Source: Oscillospiraceae bacterium (lineage in GTDB: Bacteria; Bacillota; Clostridia; Oscillospirales; Acutalibacteraceae). From it: a stretch of 5,903 nucleotides of DNA. This document shows positions 5,420 to 5,903 of the stretch, piece after piece (position 1 is the stretch's first letter; each line of letters opens with the position of its first letter). The notes beneath the pieces were generated by a model. The model saw nothing but the letters and a program-made list of their open reading frames with translations, did no database searches and had not been told where the DNA came from. A program made the position numbers and the translations under genes. The stretch spans positions 1-5,903 of the forward strand of contig WRDE01000144.1 in assembly GCA_009783605.1 (NCBI GenBank), in the 5' to 3' direction.

Positions 5420-5699
5420 TTTCGTCCAAGGACATACCGTCGGCTGCTGACAGAATTTTTAATACGGATTCATTGAGTGGTTGTTCTTCTGGACTATTTG
5501 GATTATCTTCGCCAAGCAAATAGTCTGTTGACACGCCAAAATATTCTGCGATTTTTTGTATCGTTTTTGTAACAGGCATTACATCTTTGCTCCATGCCGT
5601 AATACTCCCAGAAGGAAACCCAAGAATTTTAGCTGTTCCGTTTGGGCTTCCATCCTTCTTTGTCGAAAGTTCGCTATACCGTTCCCAGAATACTGACAT
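5370..5699 (-). CDS. Xre/CI-type HTH repressor without a cleavage domain
   Basis: A 109-residue DNA-binding protein, likely the element's lysogeny/maintenance repressor. Residues 2-64 form the HTH_3 domain: WERYSELSTKKDGSPNGTAK, recognition helix region FPSGSITAWSKD (28-39), VTKTIQKIAEYFGVSTDYLL (43-62). A Pro/Glu/Asn linker (64-76) leads to a C-terminal helical tail (77-109) ending EINELLDFVSYIKSKRK, the type that commonly mediates dimerisation. There is no S24 (LexA/CI-like) peptidase domain, so RecA-stimulated self-cleavage is not available. The start is supported by AAGAGGTGATC upstream of ATG 5697-5699. It is divergent from the rightward promoter at 5789-5817, whose two operators lie in the shared region, so autoregulation is likely. 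Its 3' end overlaps the SOS-controlled gene. Confidence 0.9.
   Translation of the reverse strand: MSVFWERYSELSTKKDGSPNGTAKILGFPSGSITAWSKDVMPVTKTIQKIAEYFGVSTDYLLGEDNPNSPEEQPLNESVLKILSAADGMSLDEINELLDFVSYIKSKRK
5372..5404. repeat. Imperfect inverted repeat in the convergent gene overlap
   Basis: ATTTT-C-GTTTC (5372-5382) and GAAACAAAAT (5395-5404) are inverted arms with one bulged base and a 12-base loop. The repeat covers the 3' ends of both convergent genes. Because of it, both strands encode Phe-Val-Ser here (FVSTL on +, FVSYI on -). It is too AT-rich and lacks a clear U-tract to be a strong terminator. Confidence 0.5.
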
Positions 5700-5718
5700 A
5701 TGATCACCTCTTGTTTAT

Positions 5719-5748
5719 GCGCTTTGTACAAATACAAAGCGCTATTTT
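5719..5748 (+). terminator. Perfect 10-bp hairpin with T-tail in the repressor leader
   Basis: GCGCTTTGTA (5719-5728) and TACAAAGCGC (5733-5742) are perfect arms around CAAA. On the + strand the stem is followed by TATTTTT (5743-5749), which makes a good intrinsic terminator. It would end transcripts that cross the repressor gene in antisense before they reach the rightward promoter. In the other direction it lies in the untranslated leader of the repressor, just before its ribosome binding site, with no U-tail. It could alternatively be a protein-binding operator. Confidence 0.55.
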
Positions 5749-5763
5749 TGTGCAACCACACAA

Positions 5764-5781
5764 ATCTCATTTAAGCGAGAA
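5764..5781. promoter_or_regulatory. Operator O2, imperfect
   Basis: ATCTCATTTAAGCGAGAA repeats the first ten bases of O1 exactly and keeps a TCTC...GAGA dyad, with two mismatched outer/inner pairs. Its centre is 31 bp, about three helical turns, from that of O1. It overlaps the likely -10 region of the leftward repressor promoter (TTGTCA, complement of 5790-5795, with TTAAAT, complement of 5769-5774; only 15 bp apart, so a poor match). This suggests repressor self-control. Confidence 0.6.
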
Positions 5782-5788
5782 GTTTCTA

Positions 5789-5817
5789 TTGACAATCTCA
5801 TTTACATGAGATATACT
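5789..5817 (+). promoter_or_regulatory. Rightward early promoter (PR-like)
   Basis: TTGACA (5789-5794), 17 bp, TATACT (5812-5817); start near 5824. It reads out of the window toward the early genes. The spacer is entirely occupied by operator O1, so repressor binding would exclude RNA polymerase. Downstream, a leader of about 80 bases ends in the ribosome binding site AAGAAAGGAG (5887-5896), so a start codon must lie just past base 5903. Confidence 0.85.
5795..5812. promoter_or_regulatory. Operator O1, perfect dyad inside the rightward promoter
   Basis: ATCTCAT-TTAC-ATGAGAT: 7-bp perfect inverted arms around a 4-base centre, filling the space between the -35 and -10 boxes and touching the first base of the -10. 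Its position beside the Xre repressor gene makes that protein the likely ligand. Confidence 0.75.
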
Positions 5818-5886
5818 GTACATATCAAGACGACAAGGTACGCACAAACGGAAAGTAAACAGCAGAAGGCAGGGTACTCTTCCGGG

Positions 5887-5903
5887 AAGAAAGGAGAAGC
5901 CAA
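5887..5903 (+). other. Ribosome binding site and start of an early gene beyond the window
   Basis: AAGAAAGGAG at 5887-5896 is a strong Shine-Dalgarno sequence about 80 bases after the rightward promoter, with no start codon before the window ends. The upstream part of it can pair with TCTTCC (5878-5883) in a tight stem. By position the gene would be cro-like or another early regulator, but none of it is visible. Confidence 0.5.

Larger units (their letters stand above)
3083..5903. mobile_element. Left end of a tRNA-Gly-integrated element (prophage or ICE), open to the right
   Basis: The element starts at the broken tRNA-Gly gene and carries, in order, an integrase with its 3' end facing the junction, a phage-head-type zinc-module protein, an SOS-box-controlled small gene, an Xre repressor and a rightward early promoter with operators. 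This is the standard left-end integration and lysogeny-control layout of Gram-positive temperate phages and ICEs. Base composition is clearly more AT-rich than in the his/nad genes. The right end lies outside the window, so phage and ICE cannot be told apart; the head-morphogenesis-like protein leans slightly to phage. Confidence 0.88.

Noticed and set aside
5370..5699. LexA/CI-like self-cleaving repressor
   Set aside because: The protein ends at 109 residues with a short helical tail and has no S24 peptidase domain, Ala-Gly cleavage site or Ser/Lys dyad.
1..5903. CRISPR array, insertion sequence or rRNA
   Set aside because: No regularly spaced direct repeats, no transposase and no rRNA-like sequence were seen on either strand.

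Overview
The window joins two unlike pieces of DNA. The left part (about 1-3050) is GC-rich chromosomal housekeeping sequence on the + strand. It holds the end of a histidine-biosynthesis operon followed by a NAD-biosynthesis gene: hisB (5' end cut by the window), a hisA-hisI fusion, hisE and nadA. The right part (about 3083-5903) is visibly more AT-rich. It is the left end of an integrated genetic element (prophage or ICE-like) lodged in a tRNA-Gly gene. Gram-positive-type signals (strong AGAAAGGA and AGAGGTGA ribosome binding sites, a Bacillus/Clostridium-type LexA box, TTGACA/TATAAT promoters), a separate hisE and a short three-cysteine NadA suggest a GC-rich member of the Firmicutes, probably a clostridial lineage. 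This placement is inference.

Layout: hisB (1-570), an 88-bp gap, hisA/hisI as one 346-residue polypeptide (659-1699), hisE (1733-2059), an AT-rich palindromic gap, and nadA (2105-3013). A tRNA promoter overlaps the nadA stop codon and drives only the 5' half of tRNA-Gly(CCC) (3056-3094), which breaks off just 3' of the anticodon loop. Then come a bidirectional terminator, a tyrosine integrase on the - strand (3135-4355), a - strand 188-residue protein with a phage head-morphogenesis-type zinc module (4507-5073), a + strand 61-residue protein under a LexA box (5234-5419), a - strand 109-residue Xre-type repressor (5370-5699), and a strong rightward promoter with two operators (5764-5817). An early gene must begin just past the window end, because a ribosome binding site is the last thing visible.

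How it fits together: HisB, HisA, HisI and HisE act in histidine synthesis. HisE and HisI carry out the second and third steps, HisA the next isomerisation, and HisB the later dehydration. hisH and hisF, which often lie between these genes, are absent here. In the element, the repressor probably holds the rightward promoter off. It has no LexA-like self-cleavage domain and no ImmA-type protease gene is visible, so DNA damage must be sensed another way. The best candidate is the 61-residue protein: its promoter carries a perfect Gram-positive LexA box, its gene runs convergently into and overlaps the 3' end of the repressor gene, and its C-terminal helix resembles the repressor's C-terminal tail. 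I propose an SOS-controlled antirepressor switch, similar in logic to Tum of coliphage 186 and the Gifsy antirepressors but with a different-looking protein. This is the most interesting item in the window.
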